Source: CALLMM01 sp964429855 (GTDB lineage: Bacteria; Armatimonadota; Chthonomonadetes; Chthonomonadales; CAJBBX01). From it: DNA of 64,000 nucleotides. The stretch spans positions 11,418 to 75,417 of the forward strand of contig CAYSDM010000015.1 of NCBI GenBank assembly GCA_964429855.1, read 5' to 3'. Below the pieces are notes generated by a model. It saw only the letters and a program-made list of their open reading frames with translations. It did no database searches and was not told the DNA's origin. Every line of letters begins with the position of its first letter. Position 1 is the stretch's first letter. Both the position numbers and the translations under genes were made by a program. Positions 42,533 through 51,127 of the stretch are shown here, piece by piece.

Positions 42533-43138
42533 CTATTTTCGGGAGATAAATCGGCAGTCCGCCAGATAGTAACGCCAGAGATAGTGTTCGGCGCGGGAGA
42601 TGCCGACCCGCCGGGTGGAGACGACCTGCGAGTCGGGCACAGGGTTACCTTCTGCGATCCACACCTTGCCCGGCAGGGTCAGGTCTGCGCCGTTCATCTC
42701 ACCGGTCAGGCCCAGCGCCGCGCAGAGCGATCCCGGTCCCCGGCACAACCGATGCAGATCGGTGATATTTCGCCGACGCTCCATCAGCGCGATCTCCGTG
42801 ATCGGCTCCAGGGCGCGGATCAGCGCTGCCTCGCCCACTCCCTCCACCCGCGTCACGGCATTGAAACACCAGTGGAGGCCGTAAATGAGATAGAGGTAGG
42901 CGGTTCCGGGCGCGCCGAACATCGGCGCGTTGCGCGGTGTCTGCCCCCGGTAGGAGTGGCTCGCCGGATCGTCCTGCCGGTAAGCCTCCGTCTCCACAAT
43001 GCGCCCCGCCCCGATTCCCTCCGGCGTTACGTGGATCAGGATGCGCCCCAGCAGTTCACGCGCCACCCGGGTCGTCTCGCGATCATAGAAGGCACGCGGC
43101 ATCGGCTCGCCGAAGGCGTGAATTTGCGGATTCTGCAT
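42533..43138 (-). CDS. DNA-3-methyladenine glycosylase (AAG/MPG type)
   Basis: 201 residues, whole family length. ARELLGRILIHVTPEGIGAGRIVETEAYRQDDPASHSYRGQTPRN carries the catalytic Glu of the VETEAY motif, and APGTAYLYLIYGLHWCFNAV, EAALIRALEP and GPGSLCAALGLTGEMNG are the AAG landmarks. The enzyme removes 3-methyladenine and other alkylated purines from DNA. It follows the Gfo/Idh/MocA gene by six bases on the same strand, but a functional link is not apparent. Confidence 0.93.
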   Translation of the reverse strand: MQNPQIHAFGEPMPRAFYDRETTRVARELLGRILIHVTPEGIGAGRIVETEAYRQDDPASHSYRGQTPRNAPMFGAPGTAYLYLIYGLHWCFNAVTRVEGVGEAALIRALEPITEIALMERRRNITDLHRLCRGPGSLCAALGLTGEMNGADLTLPGKVWIAEGNPVPDSQVVSTRRVGISRAEHYLWRYYLADCRFISRK

Positions 43139-43144
43139 ACGCCG

Positions 43145-44434
43145 TCAGAGCGGGTACTTCCAGGGAGCGCGGTAGGGGCGGCTCAGAAGGCGGTTGGCGG
43201 CAGGATCGCCGACGATCTGCTCCTTCTCCCCATCCCACTGCACGCTTCTCCCCGCCTTCAGCGCCAGCATACCCAGCAGCGCCATATTGGTGGAGCGATG
43301 CCCGATCTCGATATCGCAGACCGGCAGCCGGTCGGTTTTGATACCCGCCAGAAAATCCGCCCAGAGTTCGCGAATGTTCTGGTCATCGGGACGATTCAGC
43401 TTCGGCTCCTCGTGCAGAACCGGCTGACCGCGGCGGGCGGGATAGAAGGTCCAGCCGTCCTGCCAGCCCATGTGGAACGTGCCCTCCGTGCCGTAGAAGT
43501 AACAGCCGATGTTGTGCTTCTCTGCCTCGTTCGCGGCATAGAGCCGGTGCTCCCAGACGGCGGTAAACGTCTCGAACTCGAACGTGGCGACCTGCGTATC
43601 CGGCGCATCGGTATTATCGCGCAGAATGTGCCGTCCCCCGCTGGAGAAGACCCGCTTCGGATACTTCTCTTCCGTCCACCAGAGAATCTGATCCATCCAA
43701 TGGATACCCCAGTCCCCCAGTTGTCCGTTGGCATAGTCGAGAAACTGGCGAAAGCCCCGCGGATGAATGCGCGTATTGTAGGGACGGAGCGGCGCGGGAC
43801 CGCACCACATATCCCAGTCCAGCCCTTTCGGCGGCTCGGTATCGGGCGTTGGTCTTCCGGGGCCGCCTCCGTAGTGGACGAACGCGCGCACCATGCCGAT
43901 CCTGCCAACCTTGCCGGAGCGCAGAAACGCCATGCCGCTGACGTTGTGCGGGGAGACGCGCCGATGTGTGCCGACCTGCACGATTCGTCCGGTCTCCCGC
44001 GCCGCCTTCACCATGGCGCGCCCTTCCCGGATTGTATGTCCGATGGGCTTTTCGACGTAGACATGTGCTCCCGCCTTCACCGCTGCAATGGTGATGAGCG
44101 GATGCCAGTGGTCGGGCGTGGCGACGATGACGATCTCCGGTTTCTCGGCGGAGAGCAGCTCACGGTAGTCGCGGTAACGCTTCGGGCGGTCCCCCGTCAA
44201 CCGCTCCACTTCGGCGGCGGCGGGATCGAGCAGATTCTGATCCACGTCACAGAGCGCGACAACCTTCGATTCCCCGGCTTCGATGGCGCATCGGAGGATA
44301 TTCATCCCCCACCATCCAGACCCGATCAGCGCGGTTTTATACTTGCGGGCGACTCCTTGCGCCCCCAGAAGCGGCATCGCGGAAAAGGTCATGCTGGCGG
44401 CTCCCGCTCCCTTCAGAAAATCTCGACGATTCAT
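43145..44434 (-). CDS. Tat-exported Gfo/Idh/MocA-family oxidoreductase
   Basis: 429 residues with a twin-arginine leader (MNRRDFLKGAGAASMTFSAMPLLGA). Rossmann part: TALIGSGWWGMNIL, ALCDVD, ATPDHWHPLI and the catalytic EKP in VYVEKPIGHTI, followed by the alpha/beta substrate domain (GDWGIHWMDQILWW). Such secreted NAD(P)-dependent sugar oxidoreductases are numerous in Planctomycetes-type genomes and act on glycosides or inositols; cofactor supply outside the cytoplasm is unexplained in the literature I know. The gene begins one base after the stop of the Pol X-type gene, so they are co-translated. Confidence 0.88.
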   Translation of the reverse strand: MNRRDFLKGAGAASMTFSAMPLLGAQGVARKYKTALIGSGWWGMNILRCAIEAGESKVVALCDVDQNLLDPAAAEVERLTGDRPKRYRDYRELLSAEKPEIVIVATPDHWHPLITIAAVKAGAHVYVEKPIGHTIREGRAMVKAARETGRIVQVGTHRRVSPHNVSGMAFLRSGKVGRIGMVRAFVHYGGGPGRPTPDTEPPKGLDWDMWCGPAPLRPYNTRIHPRGFRQFLDYANGQLGDWGIHWMDQILWWTEEKYPKRVFSSGGRHILRDNTDAPDTQVATFEFETFTAVWEHRLYAANEAEKHNIGCYFYGTEGTFHMGWQDGWTFYPARRGQPVLHEEPKLNRPDDQNIRELWADFLAGIKTDRLPVCDIEIGHRSTNMALLGMLALKAGRSVQWDGEKEQIVGDPAANRLLSRPYRAPWKYPL

Positions 44435-44435
44435 C

Positions 44436-44915
44436 TCACTCCGCTGCGCTCGTCTGTCTATGATAGTCCAGAGCGGCGCGAAGAATCTGCGCCCGGTCGT
44501 TTGCGTTCACGTTCGGCAGCCCCTCCAGCCCGTGCGCTATCGCCGCCGGAAGGTCTTCCGGCGCAGAGACTCCCCGCTCCCGCGCCAGAATCCGCGCCAG
44601 ACGCGGCGTCAATCCGGGCAGCCGCAGCAGCCGCTGAATGCCGGGGGAGACCTGCCCTTTGAGCCGTTCATAGAGGGGAACCGTCCCGGTGGCAAGTATC
44701 TCCTCGATCTTGTCGGCGATGATCTCCCCGATACCGGGCAGCGTCGCCAGTTCGCCGCGCGCCGCGATGGAAGCCGCCGGCTCCTTCAGGGACAGCAGGG
44801 TCTCCGCCGCCTTCCAGTAGGAGCGTATCTTGAAGGCGTTCTCCTCCTGATAGTCCATCATGTCGCCGATCTGCAGGAAGATTTCCGCGATCCGGGCGTT
44901 ATCCATCGGTTCCAT
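44436..44915 (-). CDS. stand-alone Pol X N-terminal helix-hairpin-helix domain protein
   Basis: 159 residues. It begins with NARIAEIFLQIGDMMDYQEENAFKIRSYWKAAETL, the 8-kDa domain of family X DNA polymerases, followed by HhH motifs (LATLPGIGEIIADKIEEILATG and RLLRLPGLTPRLARILARERGV) and a final helical part. The palm and thumb polymerase domains and the C-terminal PHP domain of bacterial PolX are absent, and no frame continues them downstream. So it could be a DNA-end or gap-binding protein. Bacterial PolX fragments of this kind occur occasionally. It is co-transcribed with the Gfo/Idh/MocA gene. Confidence 0.75.
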   Translation of the reverse strand: MEPMDNARIAEIFLQIGDMMDYQEENAFKIRSYWKAAETLLSLKEPAASIAARGELATLPGIGEIIADKIEEILATGTVPLYERLKGQVSPGIQRLLRLPGLTPRLARILARERGVSAPEDLPAAIAHGLEGLPNVNANDRAQILRAALDYHRQTSAAE

Positions 44916-44948
44916 CGCATCCGCCTCCGGGCAATGCGTGAATGGGGG

Positions 44949-45863
44949 CTACTTCAGGTGCCGCGCATACCAGTCGAGAGTGCGCTGCCACGCCAGTTTC
45001 GATGCCTCCGCATGGTACATCTCGCGGGTGTCGTTATTGAAAGCGTGGTTGGCTCCCTTGTAGATATGAATTTCGGCGACGGCGCTGCGCTTTTTGAGTT
45101 CGTCCCGATACGCCTCCACATCCGCCACCGGTATGCCTCGATCCAGCGAGCCGAAATGCCCCAGCAGAGGCGTCTTCACCTTTTCGACCACCTCCATGGG
45201 AGCGTTGGGCTTCTTCTGCCGGTCGGCGTTGGCAGCCAGCCGGATGCGGCCGTAGTAGGCGACGCAGGCATCCAGCGGCATCCTGCCATCCTGCGCGGGG
45301 GACATCGCCGCCGACAGCATGGCAAAGTAGCCGCCCCAGCAGAAGCCGACCAGCCCGATCTTCGGCGTGTTGTCGCTGCGACCGCGAAGGTAGGCGGCGG
45401 CGCTGCGAATGTCCTGCAGCACCTGTTCATCGGCAATCTTGCCGACAAACTCCATCAGGGGCGGACCGAAACCTTCCGGCGGCTTGCCCTCGCGCGTGAA
45501 GAAGTTCACCGCCAGCCCGTTATAGCCTGCGCGCGCCAGCCGGCAGGCGATATCCTTGATGTGATCGTTCACGCCGAATATCTCCTGCACGACGATGACG
45601 CCGGGACGACGCCCCTCGCCTTTCGGGCGGCAGAGAAACGCCTCGATGGTATCATTGCCGCTCTTGAAGGTTACGTTCTCGTGAACCAGATTCGAATCGT
45701 TGAGCGCGCCGGGCGTCTTATCCTGTCCCAGCGCGCCCGTACTTGCCGCCGCCGCAACCGCTGCGCTGGCTCCCACCTTGCCCAGAAACCGCCGCCGGGA
45801 CATGCGATCCAATTCGGGATCGAGGGCGGGGTCCATATTCGGATCATGCTCCTGCTGGCTCAT
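44949..45863 (-). CDS. Tat-exported dienelactone hydrolase-family protein
   Basis: 304 residues. Twin-arginine leader MSRRRFLGKVGASAAVAAAA (21-40), then the alpha/beta-hydrolase with E94 in VVQEIFG, nucleophile C175 in GFCWGG, D241 in FGSLDRGIP and H273 in GANHAFNND, the Cys-Asp-His triad of carboxymethylenebutenolidase-type hydrolases. It probably hydrolyses a lactone or ester in the periplasm. The ATG lies five bases after a 44-codon frame that also has a twin-arginine start, and its ribosome site is inside that frame's last codons. Confidence 0.88.
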   Translation of the reverse strand: MSQQEHDPNMDPALDPELDRMSRRRFLGKVGASAAVAAAASTGALGQDKTPGALNDSNLVHENVTFKSGNDTIEAFLCRPKGEGRRPGVIVVQEIFGVNDHIKDIACRLARAGYNGLAVNFFTREGKPPEGFGPPLMEFVGKIADEQVLQDIRSAAAYLRGRSDNTPKIGLVGFCWGGYFAMLSAAMSPAQDGRMPLDACVAYYGRIRLAANADRQKKPNAPMEVVEKVKTPLLGHFGSLDRGIPVADVEAYRDELKKRSAVAEIHIYKGANHAFNNDTREMYHAEASKLAWQRTLDWYARHLK

Positions 45864-45867
45864 CGTC

Positions 45868-46002
45868 TTACCTCCCTGTGGATATATGGTAACGGCGCAT
45901 GGTTTTCATCGTCTCCCGCGATAGAAGCGGAAGTCGCGCTTCCATCCCCAGGAGAGACAGCGCCGCGCAGCCTCCAAGAAAATCGCGCCTGGACTGTAAC
46001 AT
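45868..46002 (-). CDS. 44-residue frame with a Tat-like leader, possibly a remnant or coupled leader peptide
   Basis: ATG at 46002 with gggagag upstream. The translation starts LQSRRDFLGGCAALSLLGME, a twin-arginine motif plus hydrophobic stretch, then a short polar tail to TAA 45868-45870. It lies five bases before the dienelactone hydrolase gene, which has its own twin-arginine leader. It could be a truncated exported gene or a translated leader that couples to the next gene. Too short for firm calling. Confidence 0.45.
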   Translation of the reverse strand: MLQSRRDFLGGCAALSLLGMEARLPLLSRETMKTMRRYHISTGR

Positions 46003-46023
46003 CGCTTCTCTCCCGGTGAAATG

Positions 46024-46941
46024 TTATCCCCGTTTCGACATCTCCGCCGGGGTTCCCTGCCATACGACGTGGGCGAACAGATCCTCGTAGAGCCTGCCCG
46101 GCAGCGCCACGCTCACCGGACAGACTAATCCGATCTTTGCACACTGCTCTCTCACCCGCGACAGAACAAGCTCATCCTCGTACCGGCGCGACACATGGTA
46201 GAGTCCCAGCCGTCCCACCTCTGCCGCCTGCGCGATCTCCAGCACCTCCTCCAGGCAGGAATGAGGGTGTCCGCGCTCCTCCATCTCCTCCTTCTCCGCC
46301 TCCTCCAGAAAGGTACACTCATGCATCAGCACCCGGCTGCCGCGAAAGCAGGCGGGATCGAGCGGCATGGTGTCTCCGGTGATCGTGAAGAGGATGTCCT
46401 CCATCGTCTCAGTGATATAGGCGCGCCCCTTCTGGATACGCAGGGCATCCAGTTCCTGCTGCGGAAGCTCTCGAAACTCCCGCTTCACCTTGTCCACCTG
46501 TCGAACAATCTGATACCCAAGGCTGCGCGGGCGACCGGTACCGGCGGGCGGATAGTGATTCGTCTCGAAACCGCGCAGAAAGTGGCGATCCGGCTCAACG
46601 GCAAGCGTTTCGCCCACTCCCAGCGGATGCCAGCGGACTTTTCCGGTGGAACGCGAATCGAAATGGGTCAGGAAGCTGGCAAAGGCGCGCGCGGAGCCGC
46701 TGCCTTCGGGATAGACCGCCGTGAAGTCGCCTGCGCCGCCGCGCAGGTTCAGAAGCTGCATCAGTCCGGCGCAGTGATCGCGGTGGGTGTGCGTGATGGC
46801 TGCGAGCCGAATCTTATGGATTCGGCTGTCGAGCAGAGCCGTCACGCCGTCTCCGGCATCGAACAGGATGCGGTGAGTCTCATCGAAGACCCATGTGGAG
46901 ATCAGCGGCGTGGAGAACAGGGTGATCTGCGGCGGGTTCAT
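46024..46941 (-). CDS. MBL-fold metallohydrolase, RNase Z-like (second copy type)
   Basis: 305 residues with THTHRDHCAG (H51, H53, D55, H56), the RNase Z/phosphodiesterase metal motif. The FDAGDG near 27-32, FTITGDT (Asp bridging ligand) and FHVSRRYED-like YHVSRRYEDEL (His) complete the site. It follows recO by 13 bases and may be co-transcribed with it. Differences in the insertion between 120 and 200 from the 13266-14264 protein make it likely that the two have separate substrates. Which, if either, matures tRNA is unknown. Confidence 0.8.
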   Translation of the reverse strand: MNPPQITLFSTPLISTWVFDETHRILFDAGDGVTALLDSRIHKIRLAAITHTHRDHCAGLMQLLNLRGGAGDFTAVYPEGSGSARAFASFLTHFDSRSTGKVRWHPLGVGETLAVEPDRHFLRGFETNHYPPAGTGRPRSLGYQIVRQVDKVKREFRELPQQELDALRIQKGRAYITETMEDILFTITGDTMPLDPACFRGSRVLMHECTFLEEAEKEEMEERGHPHSCLEEVLEIAQAAEVGRLGLYHVSRRYEDELVLSRVREQCAKIGLVCPVSVALPGRLYEDLFAHVVWQGTPAEMSKRG

Positions 46942-46954
46942 AGAAGGGTTCTAC

Positions 46955-47737
46955 TCAACTTCTGGAGGCGTTATGCTGCCGGGATGACTGAACGCGCAGC
47001 GAATCCAGAAACTCCGCGCTCTTCAGATCGCGTTCCACGCGGTAGCGCACATACCAGCGCAGGCAGCGGGCGGTCTCTGCAGAAGTAACCGGCGCAGGCG
47101 CCAGATCAAGCAGGGTCTCCGGTTCAGCGGAAGCCAGTGCCCGCAGGAAGGTAATCGTCTCCGCATGAAGGGCAATCGCGTCTTGAGAACTGAACCGGCA
47201 TCCGCTGCACAATACGCCTCCAAGCGACGGGCTGAACGCATTGTGCCGTCGCTGCAGGGCGCTGCCGCAGCGCACGCACTCCTCCAACTGCGGCATATAG
47301 CCCCGTTCGGCGAGAAGGCGCAGTTCGTAGGCATGAACGATCACATCGGGACGCTCCTGCGCTCGCTGCAGCAGGTAGAGCGCGGAGAGCAGCAGATCGA
47401 AGACCTCCGGGTTCGGTTCGCGCTCCTCGATCATGCGGTCGGTCAACTCACACAGATAGGTCGCCCGCGCCAGCAGTTCCAGATCGCCGCGCAGGGTCGG
47501 GAAAGAGGCGGCCACCTGGCACTGCGAGACGAGATCGAGGCTTTTGCCGACCGCAAGCTGCATCTGCGAATGGGTGAACAACTCCGTCGCGCCGCTCAGT
47601 TTGCTTCCAGCGCGGCGCGCCCCCTTCGCAACGGCGTTCAGCTTGCCCTTTTCGCGCGTCAGCAGGGTGACGATCTTATCCGTCTCCCCCAGATGGATTC
47701 GGTGCAGGACGATGGCATCCGCATTATAGACAGGCAT
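46955..47737 (-). CDS. recO: DNA repair protein RecO
   Basis: 260 residues. The N-terminal OB-fold reads DAIVLHRIHLGETDKIVTLLTREKGKLNAVAKGARRAGSKLSG, the family signature, and a zinc-ribbon CVRCG (near 155) with CSGC in GGVLCSGC follows. RecO anneals single strands and helps load RecA in the RecFOR gap-repair pathway; recR and recF are not in the window. The ATG has no strong ribosome site. It is the first gene of a minus-strand run after the two beta-barrel genes. Confidence 0.95.
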   Translation of the reverse strand: MPVYNADAIVLHRIHLGETDKIVTLLTREKGKLNAVAKGARRAGSKLSGATELFTHSQMQLAVGKSLDLVSQCQVAASFPTLRGDLELLARATYLCELTDRMIEEREPNPEVFDLLLSALYLLQRAQERPDVIVHAYELRLLAERGYMPQLEECVRCGSALQRRHNAFSPSLGGVLCSGCRFSSQDAIALHAETITFLRALASAEPETLLDLAPAPVTSAETARCLRWYVRYRVERDLKSAEFLDSLRVQSSRQHNASRS

Positions 47738-47743
47738 TCGCGC

Positions 47744-48277
47744 TTAAAACTTCATTCCGACCAGAATGGAAAGACCATCCGTGCGGACACTCCCGACCTT
47801 GCTCACAAAGTCGTACTGTCCCTCCAGAAAGAGGCGGCTGGTCAGGTCCACCCCGGCAAGCAGTCGAAAACCGAATCGCGAGGCGGTTCCGCCGCCCTTC
47901 GTATGCACCGTCCACAGACCGATGCCCGCGCCCAGATAGAGCGGGCTGCGCACCGCCAGCGACGGCTGCCAGACCTGAATCAGGGTGATCGGCAGGATGG
48001 AGTTGGAGCCGCTGAACGCATAATCTATGCCGACCCGCGTCTTGCCGACAATGCCCAGGCCAAAGAGCGGCAGGTCCAGGTCCGCCCCGATCTTCACCCA
48101 GGCATCGTCCGACACATCTTTGAGGGAACGGCTGTCCGGCGCGAAGACTCCCGCCTTCACCCGGAACTTCGGAATGATATCCTGCGCGCTCGCCGGCGCG
48201 CCGCCGACTGCGCTCAGGACGCAGACCGCCGCCAGCAGACAGATCGCGCTTCCAGTAAACCGCTTGATTGACAGCAC
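47744..48277 (-). CDS. outer-membrane beta-barrel protein (paralogue A)
   Basis: 177 residues with signal peptide (LLAAVCVLSAVGGAPASAQ). Alternating hydrophobic/polar strands follow (FRVKAGVFAPDSRSLKDV, VGIDYAF, LYLGAGIGLW, LLAGVDLTSRLFLEGQYDFVSKVGSVRTDGLSILVGMKF), ending in the aromatic/Phe C terminus of a transmembrane beta-barrel. Shares the SLK-, GAGIG- and FLE-Y-DFVS motifs with the neighbouring 48393-48956 gene. Function unknown (OmpA/OprF-like small barrel). Start is a GTG with ggaaggag upstream. Confidence 0.8.
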   Translation of the reverse strand: MLSIKRFTGSAICLLAAVCVLSAVGGAPASAQDIIPKFRVKAGVFAPDSRSLKDVSDDAWVKIGADLDLPLFGLGIVGKTRVGIDYAFSGSNSILPITLIQVWQPSLAVRSPLYLGAGIGLWTVHTKGGGTASRFGFRLLAGVDLTSRLFLEGQYDFVSKVGSVRTDGLSILVGMKF

Positions 48278-48307
48278 GAAGGCGCTCCTTCCTCTTCTGA
48301 TGAAGAG

Positions 48308-48372
48308 AGAAGACAGAATCCAGAGGACAGACAGAGTTTTATATCTCTGCCGTCCTCTCTCTCCTGTCTTCT
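48308..48372 (-). terminator. long interrupted hairpin between the two beta-barrel genes
   Basis: AGAAGACAG (48308-48316) pairs with CTGTCTTCT (48364-48372), and inner arms AGAGGAC and GTCCTCT, CAGAG and CTCTG continue the stem. No T-run follows on the minus strand. It may end or stabilise the paralogue B message. Confidence 0.45.
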
Positions 48373-48392
48373 GACTTCTGTCGCGTTCGGAT

Positions 48393-48956
48393 TTAGAAGC
48401 GATAACCCAGATAGGTGGTCAGACCGTCCACGCGGACGCCGGAGCCGAGGTTATCGCTGAAGCCGCTCACATAGTCGTAGTTCAGTTCAAAGAAGATTTG
48501 CTGCGTAATGTCCACCCCGGCGATAAACTTCACGCCCGGCTGCGTGGTTCCGCCGAGGAACGGGGTATTGATGAAATAGATGCCGCCGCCGATACCGCCA
48601 TAGACACGGAATCGGGCCTCCGGCGGGGTGATCGTCCAGAGCAGTTTCGCTGTCAGGGGGAGAACAAACACCATTCTGCCGCCATGGTCGCGCCAGGCGA
48701 TCTCTGCGCCGAAAACAACCTCTCCATTGAGCAGGCGATGACGGAAACGGGGATTGTAATCCGCTCCAGCCGCCCAGAAGACGCTGCTGGCCTGGTTCTT
48801 CAGCGAGCCATGTGTGGGGAAGAACGTGCCAGCCTTCACGGATATCCCTTTGGTCGCCACCGGCTCTACGTCCTGGGCACGCGCCACTCCCGCAACGCAG
48901 AGCAACATCGCGGTGAAGGCGACTGCCTTCCATAAAGACCGCTGCATTGCTTTCAC
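48393..48956 (-). CDS. outer-membrane beta-barrel protein (paralogue B)
   Basis: 187 residues with signal peptide (AFTAMLLCVAGVARAQ). Strands such as SVKAGTFFPTHGSLKN, NGEVVFGAEIAWRD, RFRVYGGIGGGIYFIN, KFIAGVDITQQIFFELNYDYVSGFSDNLGSGVRVDGLTTYLGYRF end in Phe. It is about 25-30 percent like paralogue A by eye, most strongly at its end (VRVDGLTTYLGYRF). A GTG at 48956 has aaggagg nine bases upstream and is preferred; three codons later is an ATG. A strong promoter lies 125 bases upstream. Confidence 0.8.
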   Translation of the reverse strand: MKAMQRSLWKAVAFTAMLLCVAGVARAQDVEPVATKGISVKAGTFFPTHGSLKNQASSVFWAAGADYNPRFRHRLLNGEVVFGAEIAWRDHGGRMVFVLPLTAKLLWTITPPEARFRVYGGIGGGIYFINTPFLGGTTQPGVKFIAGVDITQQIFFELNYDYVSGFSDNLGSGVRVDGLTTYLGYRF

Positions 48957-49080
48957 GAAAAACGTCCTCCTTGTGTTAGGAAGCATTGCGCTCCGTTAAG
49001 CGCTCGGAACGCTGTCTTGATTATCGGAACACGGCTGATCCAGTCTCAGAGACCACAGCCCCACGCCCTCAAACGAGCAC

Positions 49081-49113
49081 AGTATATATCGCAGGTTGTT
49101 GATTTGTCAAATC
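49081..49113 (-). promoter_or_regulatory. promoter for the beta-barrel genes with a palindrome over its -35
   Basis: On the minus strand TTGACA (49110-49105), 18 bases, TATACT (49086-49081). The -35 lies in the 13-base palindrome GATTTG-T-CAAATC (49101-49113), which also overlaps the stop codon of the hydantoinase gene. Confidence 0.65.
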
Positions 49114-51127
49114 AATGCCCCGATCCGCGCCGCAGATGCAGGTTCCTCTGCAAATCGGTCGCGGCAAGCCAGCCGGAAGGCAGATAGGTGGTCGCATCCT
49201 CCTGAATAATCAGCGCCGGGCCGGAGACCTCCCGTCCTGTCTCCAGCATCTCACGCGCATAGAGCAGACCTTCTCGCCAGCCTCCCTGCTCCCACAGGCG
49301 CGTCGGTTGTGCATCCATGCGGCTATTGTTCGGGCAAGTCGCAGCGGAGGGGGGAGATGCCGCGAGGGATTTCGCCTCCTCCGCGCGCCGGTTTGCGCCG
49401 ACCGCCGTCAGCCCGACCGTCACGATCTCCACCGGTTGCGCAGGGTCGGAGTGCCCGTAGCGTTCGCGATGGGCGCGATGAAAAGACTTCGCCGCCGAGT
49501 CAAGCCGTCGCCGAAAGGGAACCCGCAGGGCGTAGGACTGCCCGACATAACGCGCCTCGACAAACGGCTCCAGAAAGACGGCGTTCGGGGGTACCCCTTC
49601 GCGCCCCATCTCTACGCGCGCCTGCTCCGCCATCGGACGCAGGGTCTCCGCCAGAAAGGAGTCATAGCTCTCCTGCGCCGGGACGAAGAGCGTGCGCTGA
49701 TACTCGCGGCGCACATCCGCCAGCGCCAACCCGAGCGCGGAAAATGCGCCCGGATACCGGGGGATCAGCACGGCGCGCGCGCCGACCGCCTCCGCCAGCG
49801 CGCAGGCGTGCAGCCCCCCGGCTCCCCCGAAGGAGACCAGTGTATAGTCCGCCGGATCGCGCCCGCGCTCCACCGAGATATGCCGCAGCGCGCGCGCCAT
49901 CTGCGCGTTCACCACCTCCAGCACTCCTTCGGCAGCGGCTTCCGCCGACAATCCGAGCGTTTGCGCAAAGACGGCGAATTGCGCGCGAACCCGCTCTGCA
50001 TCCAGCGGCAGCCTCCCCGCCAGCCGCAACGATGCGGGAAGACGCCCGAGAAGCACATTCGCATCCGTCACGGTCAGATGATCGCCGCGTCCGTAGGCGA
50101 CCGGACCGGGATCGGCTCCCGCGCTCTGCGGACCGACCCGCATTCCGCCGCCCGCATCTATGCGCGCCAGGGATCCGCCGCCTGCCCCGACCGTATGAAT
50201 ATCCAGCATCGGCGTCAGCAGCGGCAGCCCCGCCACCTCGCCGGTTCGCACCGTTTCGGGCGTGCCGTCTATCAGGGCGACATCGGTCGAGGTTCCGCCC
50301 ATGTCAAAGGTCATGATCCGACGGATGCCCGCCTCTCTCGCTGTGCGCGCCGCCGCCACCAGTCCCCCCGCCGGACCGGAGAGGGCGGTTTTGACCGCGT
50401 TGGCGGCGGCTTCTTCGGCGCGCAGCGTGCCGCCGTTCGACTGCATCACCGCCAGTCGTCCCGCCTGAAGCTCCCTGACTCGCTCCTGCAGCCGACCGAT
50501 ATAGCGAGTCATGATCGGCGCGACGAAGGCGTTGGCGCAGACGGTGCTGGCGCGCTCGTACTCCCGATACTCCGGCGCGACCTCGCAGGAGAGCGAGACG
50601 TGCAGACCGCGCGCTCGCGCCTGCCGCCCTGCCTCCCGTTCATGTGCGGGACTCAGAAAAGAGAAGAGAAAACAGACCGCCAGCGACTCGACGCCCTGCG
50701 CCTGTATCTCGTCGAGAACGCGATCCAGCTCCACAGCATCCAGCGGCGTGACCACCGCGCCGTGCACGTCCAGACGTTCCGGAACCTCATAGCGCAGTTG
50801 GCGAGGGATGAGCGGGTCGCGGGGGCGGGGAGTCAGGGAGTAGAGTTCCTTGCGGGTCTGCCGGGCGATCTCCAGCACATCGCGGCAGCCCTGCGTGGTG
50901 AGAAGAGCCGTCTTCGCGCCGCGCCGTTCGAGCAGGGCATTGGTCGCCACCGTCGTGCCGTGCACCACCGAAAATCCCGGAAAGAGCGGCAACAGTCGAA
51001 GCCCTTCCATAATCGCCTGAGAGGGATCCGCGGGCGTGGAGGGGACTTTGCAGACGCGCAGATTCCCCGCTGCATCCTGCGACACAAAATCGGTGAAGGT
51101 TCCGCCGGTATCTACGCCAACGATCAT
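49112..51127 (-). CDS. HyuA-type hydantoinase/oxoprolinase subunit
   Basis: 671 residues. VGVDTGGTFTDFV at the N terminus is the phosphate-binding loop of this ATP-dependent family; HGTTVATNALLERRGAKTALLTTQG, MTFDMGGTSTDVALIDG, AGGGSLARID, VGPQSAGADPGPVAYGRG and SFGGAGGLHACALAEAVG follow. HyuA (5-oxoprolinase or hydantoinase alpha-like) normally works with HyuB, which is not adjacent here. It overlaps the epoxide hydrolase-type gene by four bases (ATGA), so the pair are translated together. Confidence 0.9.
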   Translation of the reverse strand: MIVGVDTGGTFTDFVSQDAAGNLRVCKVPSTPADPSQAIMEGLRLLPLFPGFSVVHGTTVATNALLERRGAKTALLTTQGCRDVLEIARQTRKELYSLTPRPRDPLIPRQLRYEVPERLDVHGAVVTPLDAVELDRVLDEIQAQGVESLAVCFLFSFLSPAHEREAGRQARARGLHVSLSCEVAPEYREYERASTVCANAFVAPIMTRYIGRLQERVRELQAGRLAVMQSNGGTLRAEEAAANAVKTALSGPAGGLVAAARTAREAGIRRIMTFDMGGTSTDVALIDGTPETVRTGEVAGLPLLTPMLDIHTVGAGGGSLARIDAGGGMRVGPQSAGADPGPVAYGRGDHLTVTDANVLLGRLPASLRLAGRLPLDAERVRAQFAVFAQTLGLSAEAAAEGVLEVVNAQMARALRHISVERGRDPADYTLVSFGGAGGLHACALAEAVGARAVLIPRYPGAFSALGLALADVRREYQRTLFVPAQESYDSFLAETLRPMAEQARVEMGREGVPPNAVFLEPFVEARYVGQSYALRVPFRRRLDSAAKSFHRAHRERYGHSDPAQPVEIVTVGLTAVGANRRAEEAKSLAASPPSAATCPNNSRMDAQPTRLWEQGGWREGLLYAREMLETGREVSGPALIIQEDATTYLPSGWLAATDLQRNLHLRRGSGH

